From positions 614,830 to 678,829 of the forward strand of contig NZ_JOMH01000001.1 in assembly GCF_000711245.1 (NCBI RefSeq): a stretch of 64,000 nucleotides of DNA, in the 5' to 3' direction. Source of the DNA: Polycyclovorans algicola TG408 (lineage in GTDB: Bacteria > Pseudomonadota > Gammaproteobacteria > Nevskiales > Nevskiaceae). The stretch's first letter is position 1. The number at the start of each line of letters is the position of its first letter. Shown in pieces: positions 8,030-16,792 of the stretch. The notes beneath the pieces are model-generated. The model did not search any database. It was not told where the DNA came from and worked only from the letters and a program-made list of their open reading frames with translations. Both the position numbers and the translations under genes were made by a program.

Positions 8030-8748
8030 TCGGCAGCCGACGAGGGCAGGCCGGTCACATAAATGGCCGGACTTGCCGACAGGCCCTGCTTGACCATGCG
8101 GCTGATGTCGTCGGCCAGCACTTCGTCATCACCGGCCTCCAGACCATCGAACGCCGCCCGGACCACGTCGGCAGGCAACGACTTCGGCACGTCCAGGCCG
8201 CGCGTCAAGTCGGTGTCGACAAAGCCAACGTGCAGACCGGTCACCAGCGTGCCCTGCGGCGCCAACTCCAGGCGCAGGCCGTTGGTCAGCGCCCAAGCCG
8301 CCGACTTCGACACGCCGTAAGCGCCCAGCAGCGGCCCGTTCAGCCAACTGGCAATCGAAAGGACATTGAGAATCGCGCCGCCGCCATTGGCCGCCAGCAG
8401 CGGCGCAAACGCCCGGCTCATCCGCAGTGGGCCGAAATAGTTGGTGTCGAGCTGCCGCTGCGCCAGCTCGATGGTGTCGTCGGCAAAAAATCCGCCCTGG
8501 TGCGCGATGCCGGCATTGTTGACCAACACCGTGACATCGCCGCATTCCGCCGCCACCCGGGCAACGTCGGCGGCGCGGGTGACGTCCAACCGCAACGGCA
8601 CCACGCCGGGCAGATCCTGCAGCGTTGCCGGGTCTCGCGCGGCGGCGTAGACCTTGCGCGCGCCCCGCGCCAGAGCGGCCTGTGCAAACGCGCGACCCAG
8701 CCCGCGATTGGCGCCGGTCACCAGCACCACCGCATTTTCAATTTTCAT
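8026..8748 (-). CDS. SDR family oxidoreductase in TetR-controlled operon
   Basis: A 240-residue short-chain dehydrogenase. TGANRGLG lies at about 9-16, NNAG near 78 and YGVSK near 145-149. The frame is open 14 codons further upstream, but that part crosses the operator-like palindrome at 8776-8791, and MKIENAVVLVTG is the natural N-terminus. The gene is translationally coupled to the MFS transporter. It may modify the compound exported or sensed by the module; the substrate is unknown. Confidence 0.85.
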   Translation of the reverse strand: MKIENAVVLVTGANRGLGRAFAQAALARGARKVYAAARDPATLQDLPGVVPLRLDVTRAADVARVAAECGDVTVLVNNAGIAHQGGFFADDTIELAQRQLDTNYFGPLRMSRAFAPLLAANGGGAILNVLSIASWLNGPLLGAYGVSKSAAWALTNGLRLELAPQGTLVTGLHVGFVDTDLTRGLDVPKSLPADVVRAAFDGLEAGDDEVLADDISRMVKQGLSASPAIYVTGLPSSAAE

Positions 8749-8775
8749 TTGGACCACTCCCAGTGAGTTGCCTGT

Positions 8776-8791
8776 TATGAAGAACATCATA
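8776..8791. promoter_or_regulatory. Putative TetR operator (site 2)
   Basis: TATGA-AGAACA-TCATA lies between tetR and the SDR gene. It has the same arms and spacing as the site at 9434-9449 upstream of tetR, which supports one regulator binding both. Confidence 0.6.
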
Positions 8792-8826
8792 TTTCTGCGG
8801 CGCTTCGAGCCCTGCAGTGAAGCATT

Positions 8827-9417
8827 TCAGGACCTGTTCTCGCCCTCGTACGCGGCCAACAACGCGGCCCGCTGGCTGGCCAGAAACCCGCGGCCCTGCG
8901 GGTTGTCACCCAAGGCACGGGCCAGCTGCAGCGCGCCCACCAGGGTGCTGGCCAGCGTTTCTGCCGCATCTGCCGGCGCGCCCGCAGGCAGCCGTTCGCG
9001 CACTGCGGCCACAAAGCCCTGAATGCGGCGCCGCGACGCGGCCTGCACCTCAGGGCTCTGACGCGGCATTTCGCTCAGCAACGCCGAGATCGGGCACCCT
9101 TCTTCAACCGCCGCAATGTGCCTGTCGGCCAGATAGGACGACACCAAGGCCTTGAAACGGCTTGTCCCTCGGGCCTCGCGCCGGGCGGTGGCATCGACCA
9201 GATTCTGCATGCCCGCCGCGCCGGCGTGTTCAATCGCCTCCACCAGTAAAGCGTCGCGGTTGGCGAAGTGCGCGTAGAACCCGCCGTGGGTCAAGCCCGC
9301 CTCTTTCATGATGTCGGCGACGCCGACGCCCTGGTAGCCCGCACGACGAATCGCCCGCGCGGCGGCACCGACAATGCGGGCGTGGGTCTGTTCTCTGCGA
9401 CTCTGGGTAGCGGCCAT
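8827..9417 (-). CDS. TetR/AcrR family transcriptional regulator
   Basis: A 196-residue regulator. The N-terminal helix-turn-helix spans about residues 10-55, with VGVADIMKEAGLTHGGFYAHFANRDALL as its core. A helical ligand-binding domain follows, with PISALLSEMPRQ near 110. It precedes the SDR and MFS genes on the same strand and is divergent from a thioesterase gene. Two TATGA-N6-TCATA palindromes, one upstream of tetR and one upstream of the SDR gene, are its likely operators. It probably represses the efflux operon until a ligand binds. Confidence 0.9.
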   Translation of the reverse strand: MAATQSRREQTHARIVGAAARAIRRAGYQGVGVADIMKEAGLTHGGFYAHFANRDALLVEAIEHAGAAGMQNLVDATARREARGTSRFKALVSSYLADRHIAAVEEGCPISALLSEMPRQSPEVQAASRRRIQGFVAAVRERLPAGAPADAAETLASTLVGALQLARALGDNPQGRGFLASQRAALLAAYEGENRS

Positions 9418-9433
9418 GACGACTTGCCATAAT

Positions 9434-9449
9434 TATGATGATCGTCATA
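9434..9449. promoter_or_regulatory. Putative TetR operator (site 1)
   Basis: TATGA-TGATCG-TCATA lies in the short divergent region between tetR and the thioesterase gene. It could control both. The arms match the site at 8776-8791 exactly. Confidence 0.65.
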
Positions 9450-9502
9450 TTATTTGCGCCAGACGACCTCGTCAACTTCTTCTTTCCTTGATGGATTTCA
9501 GC

Positions 9503-9958
9503 ATGAACGTCATGACCAGCGATGCCCCCACCACCGGTCTGCAACAACTTCAGAACCTGCTCGCCGCCGGGCGCCAGCCGCCCATCGGCGACACCATGGG
9601 CTTCAGCCTCGACGAAATTGCCGAGGGCCGGGCGGTGTTCGTCGGCACACCGGGACCACAGCTCTATAACCCCATTGGCTCGGTGCACGGCGGTTATGCC
9701 GCCACGCTGCTCGACTCCGCCTGCGGCTGCGCGGTGCACAGCCGCCTGAAGGCCGATCAGGCCTACACGACGCTGGAGCTCAAGATCGCCTATCACCGCG
9801 GCATGACCGCCGACACGGGGCCGGTGCGCGCCATCGGCACCGTGCTGACGATGGGCCGTCGAGTCGCGTTTGCCGAGGCCAAATTGCTGGACGACCAGGA
9901 CCGGCTGCTGGCCTCGGCAACGTCCACCCTGCTGGTGATGGAGCGCCCTGCCGGCTGA
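9503..9958 (+). CDS. PaaI family hotdog-fold thioesterase
   Basis: A protein of about 151 residues with the hotdog thioesterase signature NPIGSVHGGYAATLLDSACGCAV near residues 55-77. The HGG loop and the acidic residue in LLDSA are the usual active-site features. It would hydrolyse acyl- or aryl-CoA thioesters. The start is uncertain: ATGs at 9491, 9503 and 9512 are in frame and none has a clear Shine-Dalgarno. The gene is divergent from tetR and the operator-like palindrome at 9434 lies in its promoter region, so it may be co-regulated with the efflux operon. Confidence 0.85.
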   Translation: MNVMTSDAPTTGLQQLQNLLAAGRQPPIGDTMGFSLDEIAEGRAVFVGTPGPQLYNPIGSVHGGYAATLLDSACGCAVHSRLKADQAYTTLELKIAYHRGMTADTGPVRAIGTVLTMGRRVAFAEAKLLDDQDRLLASATSTLLVMERPAG

Positions 9959-10161
9959 CGCCATAGGCATGGGGCGTCGATAGTTGACGGTGCCAGCCTG
10001 GCGTTGTGCTGCGACAACCGGGCACCGGCGCCGCATTCGAACGGGTCGCAGACGACCTGGATCGCGACCCGATAGATCCGCAAGCGCTCGGCACCGGCCA
10101 CGGCCTGCCCGTAAACTGGACGTCGATTTTGTCGCTCATCGTGCCGGAGGGCCGATTCCCG

Positions 10162-11340
10162 ATGCTCTTCACATTTTTCTTTACGGTTCGCGAAGCCGGC
10201 GTCAAAGCAGCGCTGTCGGAATTTCTCATGCTGCTGGAGGCGCTCTCCAAGCACGTGGCGATTTTTTCGCTGGATGATTTCTATCATCTGTCGCGCGCCG
10301 CGCTGGTCAAGGACGAGTCGCAGTACGACCGCTTTGACCGCGCATTTGCCGCCTACTTCAAGGGCGTGGAGGCCGTCACCGGCGAGCTGTTCACCACGCT
10401 GCCGGAGGACTGGCTGAAGAAGCAGGTTGATCGGCATTTCACCGAAGAGGAGAAGGCCAAGATTCAGGCCCTTGGCGGACTCGATCAGCTGATGGAAACC
10501 CTCAAGCAGCGACTCGAGGAGCAAAAAGAACGCCATGAAGGCGGCAGCAAGTGGATCGGGACCAACGGCACGTCGCCATTCGGCCACGGCGGCTTCAACC
10601 CCGAGGGCGTGCGCATCGGCGGGCCGGGCGGTAACAAGTCGGCGGTCAAGGTCTGGGAGAAACGCGAGTTCAGAAACCTCGACGACACGCTGGAACTCGG
10701 CACCCGCAACATTAAAGTGGCGCTGCGCCGCCTGCGCCGCTTCGCGCGTGAAGGCGCCGAAGAAGTGCTGGATATTGACGACACCATCGGCTCCACAGCG
10801 CGCAACGCCGGCTGGCTCGACATCAAGATGGTGCCCGAGCGCCGCAACGCGACCAAGCTGCTGCTGTTCTTCGACATTGGCGGCTCCATGGACCCGCACA
10901 TTCGCGTCTGCGAAGAATTGTTCTCGGCGACCAAGGGCGAGTTCAAGCACCTTGAGACTTATTACCTCCACAACTTTCTCTACGAAAGTGTTTGGAAAGA
11001 CAATGTGCGGCGCCATTCCGAGCGCATTCCGGTCTACGACATCCTCCACAAGTTCACCGGCGATTACCGGGTGATTTTCGTGGGCGACGCGGCGATGAGC
11101 CCCTACGAGATCACCTCGCCGGGTGGCAGCGTGGAGCACTGGAACGAAGAGGCCGGCAGCGTCTGGATCGAACGCTTGCAACGACATTTTCCGCGGCTGG
11201 TATGGCTGAATCCCGAGCGTGAGGATTATTGGCAGCACTCGCAGTCGTGCCAGGTCACGCAGCGGTTGATCGGGGTGGATCGCATGTTTCCGCTCAGTCT
11301 GGCCGGGCTGGAAGGCGCGATGAAACGTCTGGCTCATTAG
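10162..11340 (+). CDS. VWA domain-containing protein (CoxE-like)
   Basis: A 392-residue cytoplasmic protein. The N-terminal half is helical (FTVREAGVKAALSEFLMLLEAL) with a charged linker near 110-150. The C-terminal half is a von Willebrand A domain with the MIDAS motif DIGGSMD near 237-243, a DxGxS variant of DxSxS. CoxE-like VWA proteins normally act with MoxR-family AAA+ ATPases in metal-centre or enzyme maturation, but no MoxR gene is adjacent here. The start at 10162 has GGAGG 11 nt upstream; the frame is open further but the extra part looks non-coding. Confidence 0.85.
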   Translation: MLFTFFFTVREAGVKAALSEFLMLLEALSKHVAIFSLDDFYHLSRAALVKDESQYDRFDRAFAAYFKGVEAVTGELFTTLPEDWLKKQVDRHFTEEEKAKIQALGGLDQLMETLKQRLEEQKERHEGGSKWIGTNGTSPFGHGGFNPEGVRIGGPGGNKSAVKVWEKREFRNLDDTLELGTRNIKVALRRLRRFAREGAEEVLDIDDTIGSTARNAGWLDIKMVPERRNATKLLLFFDIGGSMDPHIRVCEELFSATKGEFKHLETYYLHNFLYESVWKDNVRRHSERIPVYDILHKFTGDYRVIFVGDAAMSPYEITSPGGSVEHWNEEAGSVWIERLQRHFPRLVWLNPEREDYWQHSQSCQVTQRLIGVDRMFPLSLAGLEGAMKRLAH

Positions 11341-11393
11341 ACTAGGGCCATGAGCAAACCTTCTTGCGCGCCGCACTTGACCGGAACCGACTG

Positions 11394-12119
11394 ATGCGCC
11401 CGTCGGTTCGCCGCCGTACTTTGCGCTGGCTGATGTTCGGCTTCTTCATTTTTGCCCTGTTGGTGCTGGGCGCCAATCGCTGGATCATCAACAGCACCAA
11501 GTCCAGCCTGTATCGCGATTTGGCGCTGCTGCCGGAAACCGAGGTGGGGCTGATTCTGGGCACCAGTCACCGCTCACGCAGTGGCGGTCCCAACCAGGAG
11601 TTTCAGGGCCGCATCCGCGCCGCCGCCGAGCTGTATCACGCCAACAAGGTCAAGCACCTGATCGTGTCGGGCGCCAACCCCGACGAGACCTACAACGAGC
11701 CGCGACAGATGCGCCGCGCGCTGGTCGAGCTGGGCGTACCGGGTGAAGACATCACCATGGACTTTGCCGGCTTCCGCACCTTCGACAGCATCGTGCGCGC
11801 CCAAACCGTCTGGGGCCTGCCGCGTTACACCATCATCACGCATCACTACCATGCGCCGCGTGCGCTGTTCATCGCCCGGCAGTTGGGTATCCGCACGTCG
11901 GTGGCCTATCTGGCACGCGTCGGCAGCAGCGAAGACCTGGGGCGTCGCGACCCGTTTCGCGAGATCCTCGCCCGCTTCAAGGCGGTACTCGACATTTACG
12001 TGCTCAACACCCAACCCAAGTTCATGGGCGAGCCCGAAGGCATCCCCCCCCGGCCCAGCCCCTTGCCGAGCATCGAGCCTGAGTTCGAGCCCACAGCCGT
12101 GCCCGCCGGGGCCGAATGA
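11394..12119 (+). CDS. SanA/YdcF family (DUF218) envelope protein
   Basis: A protein of about 241 residues with one N-terminal transmembrane helix ([15 protein letters not shown]) and a DUF218 domain. The motifs are [31 protein letters not shown] and a late [17 protein letters not shown]. SanA-type proteins sit in the inner membrane and affect the envelope barrier; E. coli SanA is linked to vancomycin exclusion. The C-terminus is Pro/Glu-rich. ATG 11394 is preferred; an in-frame TTG at 11364 is possible. It ends 58 bp before thiG. Confidence 0.85.
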   Translation: MRPSVRRRTLRWLMFGFFIFALLVLGANRWIINSTKSSLYRDLALLPETEVGLILGTSHRSRSGGPNQEFQGRIRAAAELYHANKVKHLIVSGANPDETYNEPRQMRRALVELGVPGEDITMDFAGFRTFDSIVRAQTVWGLPRYTIITHHYHAPRALFIARQLGIRTSVAYLARVGSSEDLGRRDPFREILARFKAVLDIYVLNTQPKFMGEPEGIPPRPSPLPSIEPEFEPTAVPAGAE

Positions 12120-12177
12120 CCCCCCGCCCCGGGTGGCCACCGTCCGCAACATTCAGCCGTCCCTTTTCCCGAGCCAC

Positions 12178-12963
12178 ATGACCGACCCCCGACCCCTGAC
12201 CCTTGCCGGCCGGCGCTATGACTCACGTCTGTTGGTGGGCACTGGCAAGTACCGCGACTTTGCCGAGACCCGCGCCGCCATCGACGCCAGCGGCGCACAG
12301 ATCGTCACCGTGGCGCTGCGCCGCACCAATCTCGGCCAGCTCCCCGGCGAGCCCAACCTGCTCGACGTCTTGCCGCCGGACCAGTTCACCCTGCTGCCCA
12401 ACACCGCCGGTTGCTACACCGCTGACGATGCCGTGCAAACCTGCCGCCTGGCGCGTGAACTGCTCGACGGTCACAAGCTGGTCAAGCTCGAAGTGCTGGG
12501 CGATGCCCAGACGCTTTACCCCGACATGACCGCCACCCTGGCCGCCGCCGAAACCCTGATCAAAGACGGGTTTGACGTGATGGTTTACTGCAGCGACGAC
12601 CCGATTCTCTGCAAGCGCCTGGAGACCATGGGCTGCGTGGCGGTGATGCCGCTGGCCGCGCCGATTGGCTCGGGCCTGGGAATTCAGAACCGCTACAACA
12701 TCCTGACCATCATTGAGAACGCGACGGTGCCGATCATCGTCGATGCCGGTGTCGGCACCGCCAGCGATGCCGCCATCGCCATGGAATTGGGCTGTGACGG
12801 CGTGCTGATGAACACCGCCATTGCCGAAGCCAAGCAGCCGGTACTGATGGCCTCGGCCATGCGCAAGGCCATCGAAGCCGGGCGCGAGGCCTTTCTGGCC
12901 GGTCGCATGCCGCGGCGCCGCTACGCCTCGGCCAGCTCACCGCTGGACGGCATAGCCACGTGA
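12178..12963 (+). CDS. thiG: Thiazole synthase ThiG
   Basis: A 261-residue TIM-barrel enzyme that makes the thiazole phosphate of thiamine from DXP, dehydroglycine or iminoglycine, and ThiS thiocarboxylate. It has the Schiff-base lysine region [10 protein letters not shown] near 102, the glycine-rich phosphate site [14 protein letters not shown] near 162 and [11 protein letters not shown] near 190. The start at 12178 gives the normal family length; the longer open frame upstream overlaps the SanA gene in another frame. ThiS, often adjacent, is not found here. The next gene, trmB, overlaps the stop. Confidence 0.95.
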   Translation: MTDPRPLTLAGRRYDSRLLVGTGKYRDFAETRAAIDASGAQIVTVALRRTNLGQLPGEPNLLDVLPPDQFTLLPNTAGCYTADDAVQTCRLARELLDGHKLVKLEVLGDAQTLYPDMTATLAAAETLIKDGFDVMVYCSDDPILCKRLETMGCVAVMPLAAPIGSGLGIQNRYNILTIIENATVPIIVDAGVGTASDAAIAMELGCDGVLMNTAIAEAKQPVLMASAMRKAIEAGREAFLAGRMPRRRYASASSPLDGIAT

Positions 12964-13685
12964 GCGACGACGCACCGCAGGGCGAAGAAAAAAAGCACCG
13001 CCCGATTCGCTCCTTCGTGCGTCGCGAGGGACGTATGACAGTGGGCCAGCAAAGCGCCATGGAGGACTTGCTACCACGCTACGGCCTGGACCCCGAGCAG
13101 CCGCTCGACCCCGTGCAAACCTTTGGTCGCACCGCGCCGCTGGTTTTCGAGATCGGCTTTGGCGTCGGCGACTACCTGCTCGGGCGTGCCACCGCGCAGC
13201 CGCAAACCGATTTCATCGGCGTGGAAGTGCACCGCCCCGGTGTCGGACACCTGCTGTCGCGCGTGCACGCTGCAGGCCTGGGCAACGTCCGGGTCTACAG
13301 CACTGATGCCATCGAAGTGCTGGACCGCTGCATTGCCGATGCGTCGCTTGACGAGCTGGTGATCCAGTTCCCCGACCCGTGGCACAAGAAACGCCACAAC
13401 AAGCGGCGTCTGGTGCAGCCCAGCTTCGCCCGGCGCGCAGTGCGCGTGCTCAAGCCCGGCGGGTGCCTGCGTCTGGCCACCGACTGGGCCGACTACGCGG
13501 TGCAGATGGTCGAGGTGCTCAACGCCGAGCCGGGCCTGCGCAACCTCAGCGCCACGGCCGATTACGTGCCCAAACCGCCGGAGCGAACGCTCACCCGCTT
13601 CGAGAAGCGCGGCGAGCGCCTGGGGCATTCGGTGTTCGATCTGGCCTATATCCGCACGCCTGACACACACACGACATCGGCGTGA
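12960..13685 (+). CDS. trmB: tRNA (guanine-N7-)-methyltransferase TrmB
   Basis: A 241-residue SAM-dependent enzyme that methylates G46 in the variable loop of tRNAs. The SAM motif is [13 protein letters not shown] near 60-72. The hallmark [19 protein letters not shown] lies near 138-156. It starts with GTG overlapping the thiG stop (GTGA), so translation is coupled. The thiG-trmB pair is common in gammaproteobacteria. Confidence 0.95.
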   Translation: MSDDAPQGEEKKHRPIRSFVRREGRMTVGQQSAMEDLLPRYGLDPEQPLDPVQTFGRTAPLVFEIGFGVGDYLLGRATAQPQTDFIGVEVHRPGVGHLLSRVHAAGLGNVRVYSTDAIEVLDRCIADASLDELVIQFPDPWHKKRHNKRRLVQPSFARRAVRVLKPGGCLRLATDWADYAVQMVEVLNAEPGLRNLSATADYVPKPPERTLTRFEKRGERLGHSVFDLAYIRTPDTHTTSA

Positions 13686-13723
13686 TGTGGGATAAGTAGA
13701 CGCCCGGTCCTCACGATTCGTCC

Positions 13724-14614
13724 ATGAGCGTCGCCCATCCCATCATCGGCATCACTGGCGCCAGCGGCGCGGGCACCAGCACCGCGCTACGCGTGTTGCT
13801 CGACATTACCCGCGATCTGAACGTCGAAGCCGCCGTGATCGAAGGTGACGCATTTCATGCTTACGACCGCGAACAGCTGCGAATCGCCATTGAACGTGCG
13901 CGTATCCGCGGCGAAAATTTTTCATTGTTCGGTCCGGCGGGCAATCTTCTTGAGCGTCTCGAAGCCTGTCTGGCCGAGTACGGCAACGCCGGCACCGGCA
14001 AGATTCGCCGCTATCTGCACACCCAGGCCGAGGGCGACGCGGTGAATCAGGCGCCCGGCACCTTCACCGCTTGGGAGCGGCTGCCCAAGAACAGCGACCT
14101 GCTCATCTATGAGGGCCTGCATGGCGGCCATGTCGGTGATGACGTCGACATCCAGAAGCACATGGACCTGCTGATTGGCGTGACGCCAGTCATCAACCTG
14201 GAGTGGATCCAGAAAATCCGCCGCGACACCGACGAGCGCGGCCATCGGCCCGAAGACGTGATGACCACCATTCTGCGCCGCATGCCCGACTACGTGACCT
14301 ATATCACGCCGCAGTTCTCGCGCACCGACATCAACTTTCAGCGGGTGCCGCTGGTCGACACCTCCAACCCGTTCGTGGTGCGCGACATTCCCGGGCCCGA
14401 TGAGTCGCTGGTGGTGGCGCACTTTCGCCCGAACGGCCGCATCCAGGTCGATGTCGAGGCCCTGCAGGCTGAGCTTCCTGGCGCCTTCGTCTCGCACCCG
14501 CACACGTTGGTGATCCCCGGCGCGCTGATCAGCGACGCCATGCTGCGCATCCTCACGCCGGCAGTGAAGGCACTGGTGACCCGAATTCCCAAAGACCCCG
14601 GAGTCGCGACATGA
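13724..14614 (+). CDS. Phosphoribulokinase family protein (PrkB-like)
   Basis: A 296-residue kinase with a P-loop variant GASGAGTST near residues 10-18 and the family motif IYEGLHGG near 131. It matches bacterial phosphoribulokinase in length and in conserved segments such as GDAFHAYDR and FSRTDINFQRVP. True phosphoribulokinase phosphorylates ribulose 5-phosphate in the Calvin cycle. No RuBisCO or other Calvin-specific gene is in the window. Many non-autotrophic gammaproteobacteria carry a PrkB homologue of unknown role, and this is probably one. Its stop overlaps the start of the aldo-keto reductase gene. Confidence 0.88.
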   Translation: MSVAHPIIGITGASGAGTSTALRVLLDITRDLNVEAAVIEGDAFHAYDREQLRIAIERARIRGENFSLFGPAGNLLERLEACLAEYGNAGTGKIRRYLHTQAEGDAVNQAPGTFTAWERLPKNSDLLIYEGLHGGHVGDDVDIQKHMDLLIGVTPVINLEWIQKIRRDTDERGHRPEDVMTTILRRMPDYVTYITPQFSRTDINFQRVPLVDTSNPFVVRDIPGPDESLVVAHFRPNGRIQVDVEALQAELPGAFVSHPHTLVIPGALISDAMLRILTPAVKALVTRIPKDPGVAT

Positions 14615-15642
14615 AGACCCGCCCGCTGGGCCACACCGGCCTCGACGTCAGCCTGATCACCCTGGGGACCATGACCTGGGGCCAGCAGAACACCGAGGCT
14701 GAAGGCCACGCGCAGATCGACCGCGCGCTGGCCGCCGGCGTCAACCTGATCGACGCCGCCGAGATGTACCCGGTGCCGCCCATGGAAGAAACCTACGGCG
14801 CCACCGAACGCATTATCGGCAGCTGGTTTGCCAGGACCGGGCGCCGCAACGACGTGCTGTTGGCCACCAAGGCGATGGGCCCGGGCATGGTCAATTACGT
14901 GCGCGGGGGCCCGCGGCTGACGCGTGAGCAGCTCATCGAAGCCTGCGACAGCAGCCTGAAACGCCTGCAGACCGATGTCATCGACCTGTATCAGCTGCAC
15001 TGGCCCGAGCGCCCCACCAACTACTTCGGCAAGCTCAGCTACGAGCACAACGACCGACTCGGCACGCCCATCGAAGAATCGCTGCGGGCGCTCGAAACCT
15101 TGGTGCAGAGCGGCAAGGTGCGGCACATCGGCATCTCCAACGAAACGCCCTGGGGCGTGAGCGAGTACCTGCGTATGGCGCGGGATGCCGGGCTGCCGCG
15201 CATCGCCAGTATCCAGAACCCCTACTCGCTGCTCAATCGCAGCTTTGAGGTGGGGCTGTCCGAATTCGCCCACCGTGAACAGGTCGGTTTGCTGGCCTAT
15301 TCACCGCTGGCCTTCGGCATGCTCAGCGGCAAATACCTGGGCGACATCTGGCCGGCGAACGGCCGCCTGACCCTGTTCAAGCGCTTCTCGCGCTACAACG
15401 GCGCACAAGGCATCAAGGCCACCCGTGAGTACGTGGCCCTGGCCCGCGATCACGGACTGAACCCCGTGCATCTGGCACTGGCGTTCGTCAACCAGCAGCC
15501 GTTTGTGACCAGCAACATCATCGGCGCCACCACGCTGGCGCAACTCGACGCCAACCTCGCAAGTGCCGAGGTCGAACTCAGCGACGCGCTGCTCAAAGGC
15601 ATTGACGACATCCACCAGCGGTACACCATTCCCTGCCCTTGA
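14611..15642 (+). CDS. NADP(H)-dependent aldo-keto reductase, Tas-like
   Basis: A 343-residue TIM-barrel aldo-keto reductase. The catalytic Asp-Tyr pair is in NLIDAAEMYPVPP near 47-59, the lysine in VLLATKAMG near 86, and the histidine in DLYQLHWPER near 128. Length and the insert near residues 50-60 match E. coli Tas, which can reduce aldehydes and suppress tyrosine auxotrophy in starving cells. ATGA overlap with the phosphoribulokinase gene indicates an operon. The physiological substrate is unknown. Confidence 0.88.
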   Translation: MKTRPLGHTGLDVSLITLGTMTWGQQNTEAEGHAQIDRALAAGVNLIDAAEMYPVPPMEETYGATERIIGSWFARTGRRNDVLLATKAMGPGMVNYVRGGPRLTREQLIEACDSSLKRLQTDVIDLYQLHWPERPTNYFGKLSYEHNDRLGTPIEESLRALETLVQSGKVRHIGISNETPWGVSEYLRMARDAGLPRIASIQNPYSLLNRSFEVGLSEFAHREQVGLLAYSPLAFGMLSGKYLGDIWPANGRLTLFKRFSRYNGAQGIKATREYVALARDHGLNPVHLALAFVNQQPFVTSNIIGATTLAQLDANLASAEVELSDALLKGIDDIHQRYTIPCP

Positions 15643-15719
15643 TCAGCGTACCGGTTGCTGCGCCGCATCGACCGGCGTAGAACTGAGGCCACGCAGTCAT
15701 CCAGCAGCAGGAGGACGAA

Positions 15720-16019
15720 ATGGCCCAGTGGCTCAGTGAAATGTCGGTCGGGCAGTGGTTCCAGACCCCGCAGCAAAGCTTCGAGATCGTCGGGCTCGAT
15801 CCGGAGCACGAGTTGGTGCTGGTCCAGCACTACGACGGCACGCTGGAGGAGTACGACTTCGACAGTTGGCTGGAACTCGCGGCCGTGCCTCGCGAGGCGC
15901 CTGAAGATCTCGACGGCGCCTTCGACACCGAGCGCGACGACTTCGGGCTGGAAGACGACCGACCTTGGACCGACCCGCTGCGCGAGCCGCTGTCACATCT
16001 GGATGATTTCGGGCTCTAG
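15720..16019 (+). CDS. DUF6763-type small acidic protein
   Basis: A 99-residue acidic protein. It has MSVGQWFQTPQQSFEIVGLD at the N-terminus, YDGTLEEYDFDSW in the middle and an acidic tail LEDDRPWTDPL...LDDFGL. It resembles a small conserved gammaproteobacterial family (DUF6763) of unknown function. AGGAGG lies 5 nt before the ATG. The stop TAG lies within CTAG at 16016-16019, exactly the target duplicated by the insertion sequence that follows. Confidence 0.75.
   Translation: MAQWLSEMSVGQWFQTPQQSFEIVGLDPEHELVLVQHYDGTLEEYDFDSWLELAAVPREAPEDLDGAFDTERDDFGLEDDRPWTDPLREPLSHLDDFGL
16016..16019. repeat. Target-site duplication of the IS (left)
   Basis: CTAG here and at 16848-16851 flank the insertion sequence. 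The left copy also provides the stop codon of the upstream gene. Confidence 0.8.
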
Positions 16020-16028
16020 GCAGTGTCG

Positions 16029-16490
16029 TCACGAGATTGTGAGCCAAAGGACCATGCACCGAATCTGGGCAGCGGCGAGGAAAGAGGACAGGTTCTTGGC
16101 GTAACGCGTGGCGATGCCACGCCATTGCTTGAGATGCAAGAACGCATTCTCGACCAAGTGCCGCTGACGATACAGGTGCTTGTCGAATTCGCGTAGCACC
16201 TTGCGGTTCTTGCGCGGGGGGATTTCCGCCCGCATTCCTTGTGCTTGAGCCTGCTCAATGATTGTGTTGCTGTCATAACCCTTGTCAGCGATCAGGTGCT
16301 CGGCACTGAAGCCTTGGATCAGGGTTGAAGCTTCCACACAATCCGCTCGGGTAGCTTCTGTAGCAAGGATTCGGACCGGCATACCATGCGCATCCACGGC
16401 CAGATGTATCTTGGTGTTGAGCCCCCTTTTGTACGACCGATGCCTTGATTGCCCCCGCGAGCACCGGCCGCATGAGGGTGAACCTTGCAA
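16029..16490 (-). CDS. IS5-family transposase, distal frame (OrfB part)
   Basis: This frame supplies the C-terminal catalytic half of the DDE transposase: GLNTKIHLAVDAHGMPVRIL, the second Asp in IADKGYDSN, and the Glu in HLVENAFLHLKQWRG, the usual IS5 signature. The real product is probably made by -1 frameshifting from the proximal frame at the AAAAGGGGG run (plus-strand complement at 16422-16430). A separate OrfB start is not well supported. The fused protein would span 16029-16792, about 254 residues. Confidence 0.85.
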   Translation of the reverse strand: MQGSPSCGRCSRGQSRHRSYKRGLNTKIHLAVDAHGMPVRILATEATRADCVEASTLIQGFSAEHLIADKGYDSNTIIEQAQAQGMRAEIPPRKNRKVLREFDKHLYRQRHLVENAFLHLKQWRGIATRYAKNLSSFLAAAQIRCMVLWLTIS

Positions 16491-16792
16491 TGGCTGGCAT
16501 CAATCATCAACCACTCGAAGTCAGGCTCGTCGATCAAGCGGTCGAGCAAGGCTTCCCACACGCCGCTATCGCGCCAGCGACAGAAGCGTCGATGCGTGTT
16601 TTTCCAATCGCCGTAGGCCGGAGGCAAGTCGCGCCAAGGAGCCCCCGTCCGCACAATCCACAGGACCGCATTGATGAACTGGCGATTGTTCTTGGCGACG
16701 CCGCCCCACTGCCCGGCTTGACCAGGCAGATGGGGTTCAAGCAACGCCCAGTCTCGATCCGAAAGATCGTGGCGACGAAAGGACTCCTTCAT
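16319..16792 (-). CDS. IS5-family transposase, proximal frame (OrfA)
   Basis: A 157-codon frame. It begins MKESFRRHDLSDRDWALLEP and contains the DUF4096-like N-terminal domain (NNRQFINAVLWIVRTGAPWRDLP) and the first catalytic Asp in WLMIDASHCKVHPHAAG. After GGNQGIGRTKG the correct sequence continues in the -1 frame, and this frame turns to non-homologous residues before its stop. A slippery AAAAGGGGG lies at the crossover, so programmed -1 frameshifting is likely. Confidence 0.88.
   Translation of the reverse strand: MKESFRRHDLSDRDWALLEPHLPGQAGQWGGVAKNNRQFINAVLWIVRTGAPWRDLPPAYGDWKNTHRRFCRWRDSGVWEALLDRLIDEPDFEWLMIDASHCKVHPHAAGARGGNQGIGRTKGGSTPRYIWPWMRMVCRSESLLQKLPERIVWKLQP

Noticed and set aside
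11342-11349. CTAGGGCC after the VWA gene as another MITE end
   Set aside because: Only 8 bp match, with no inverted partner and no further similarity.
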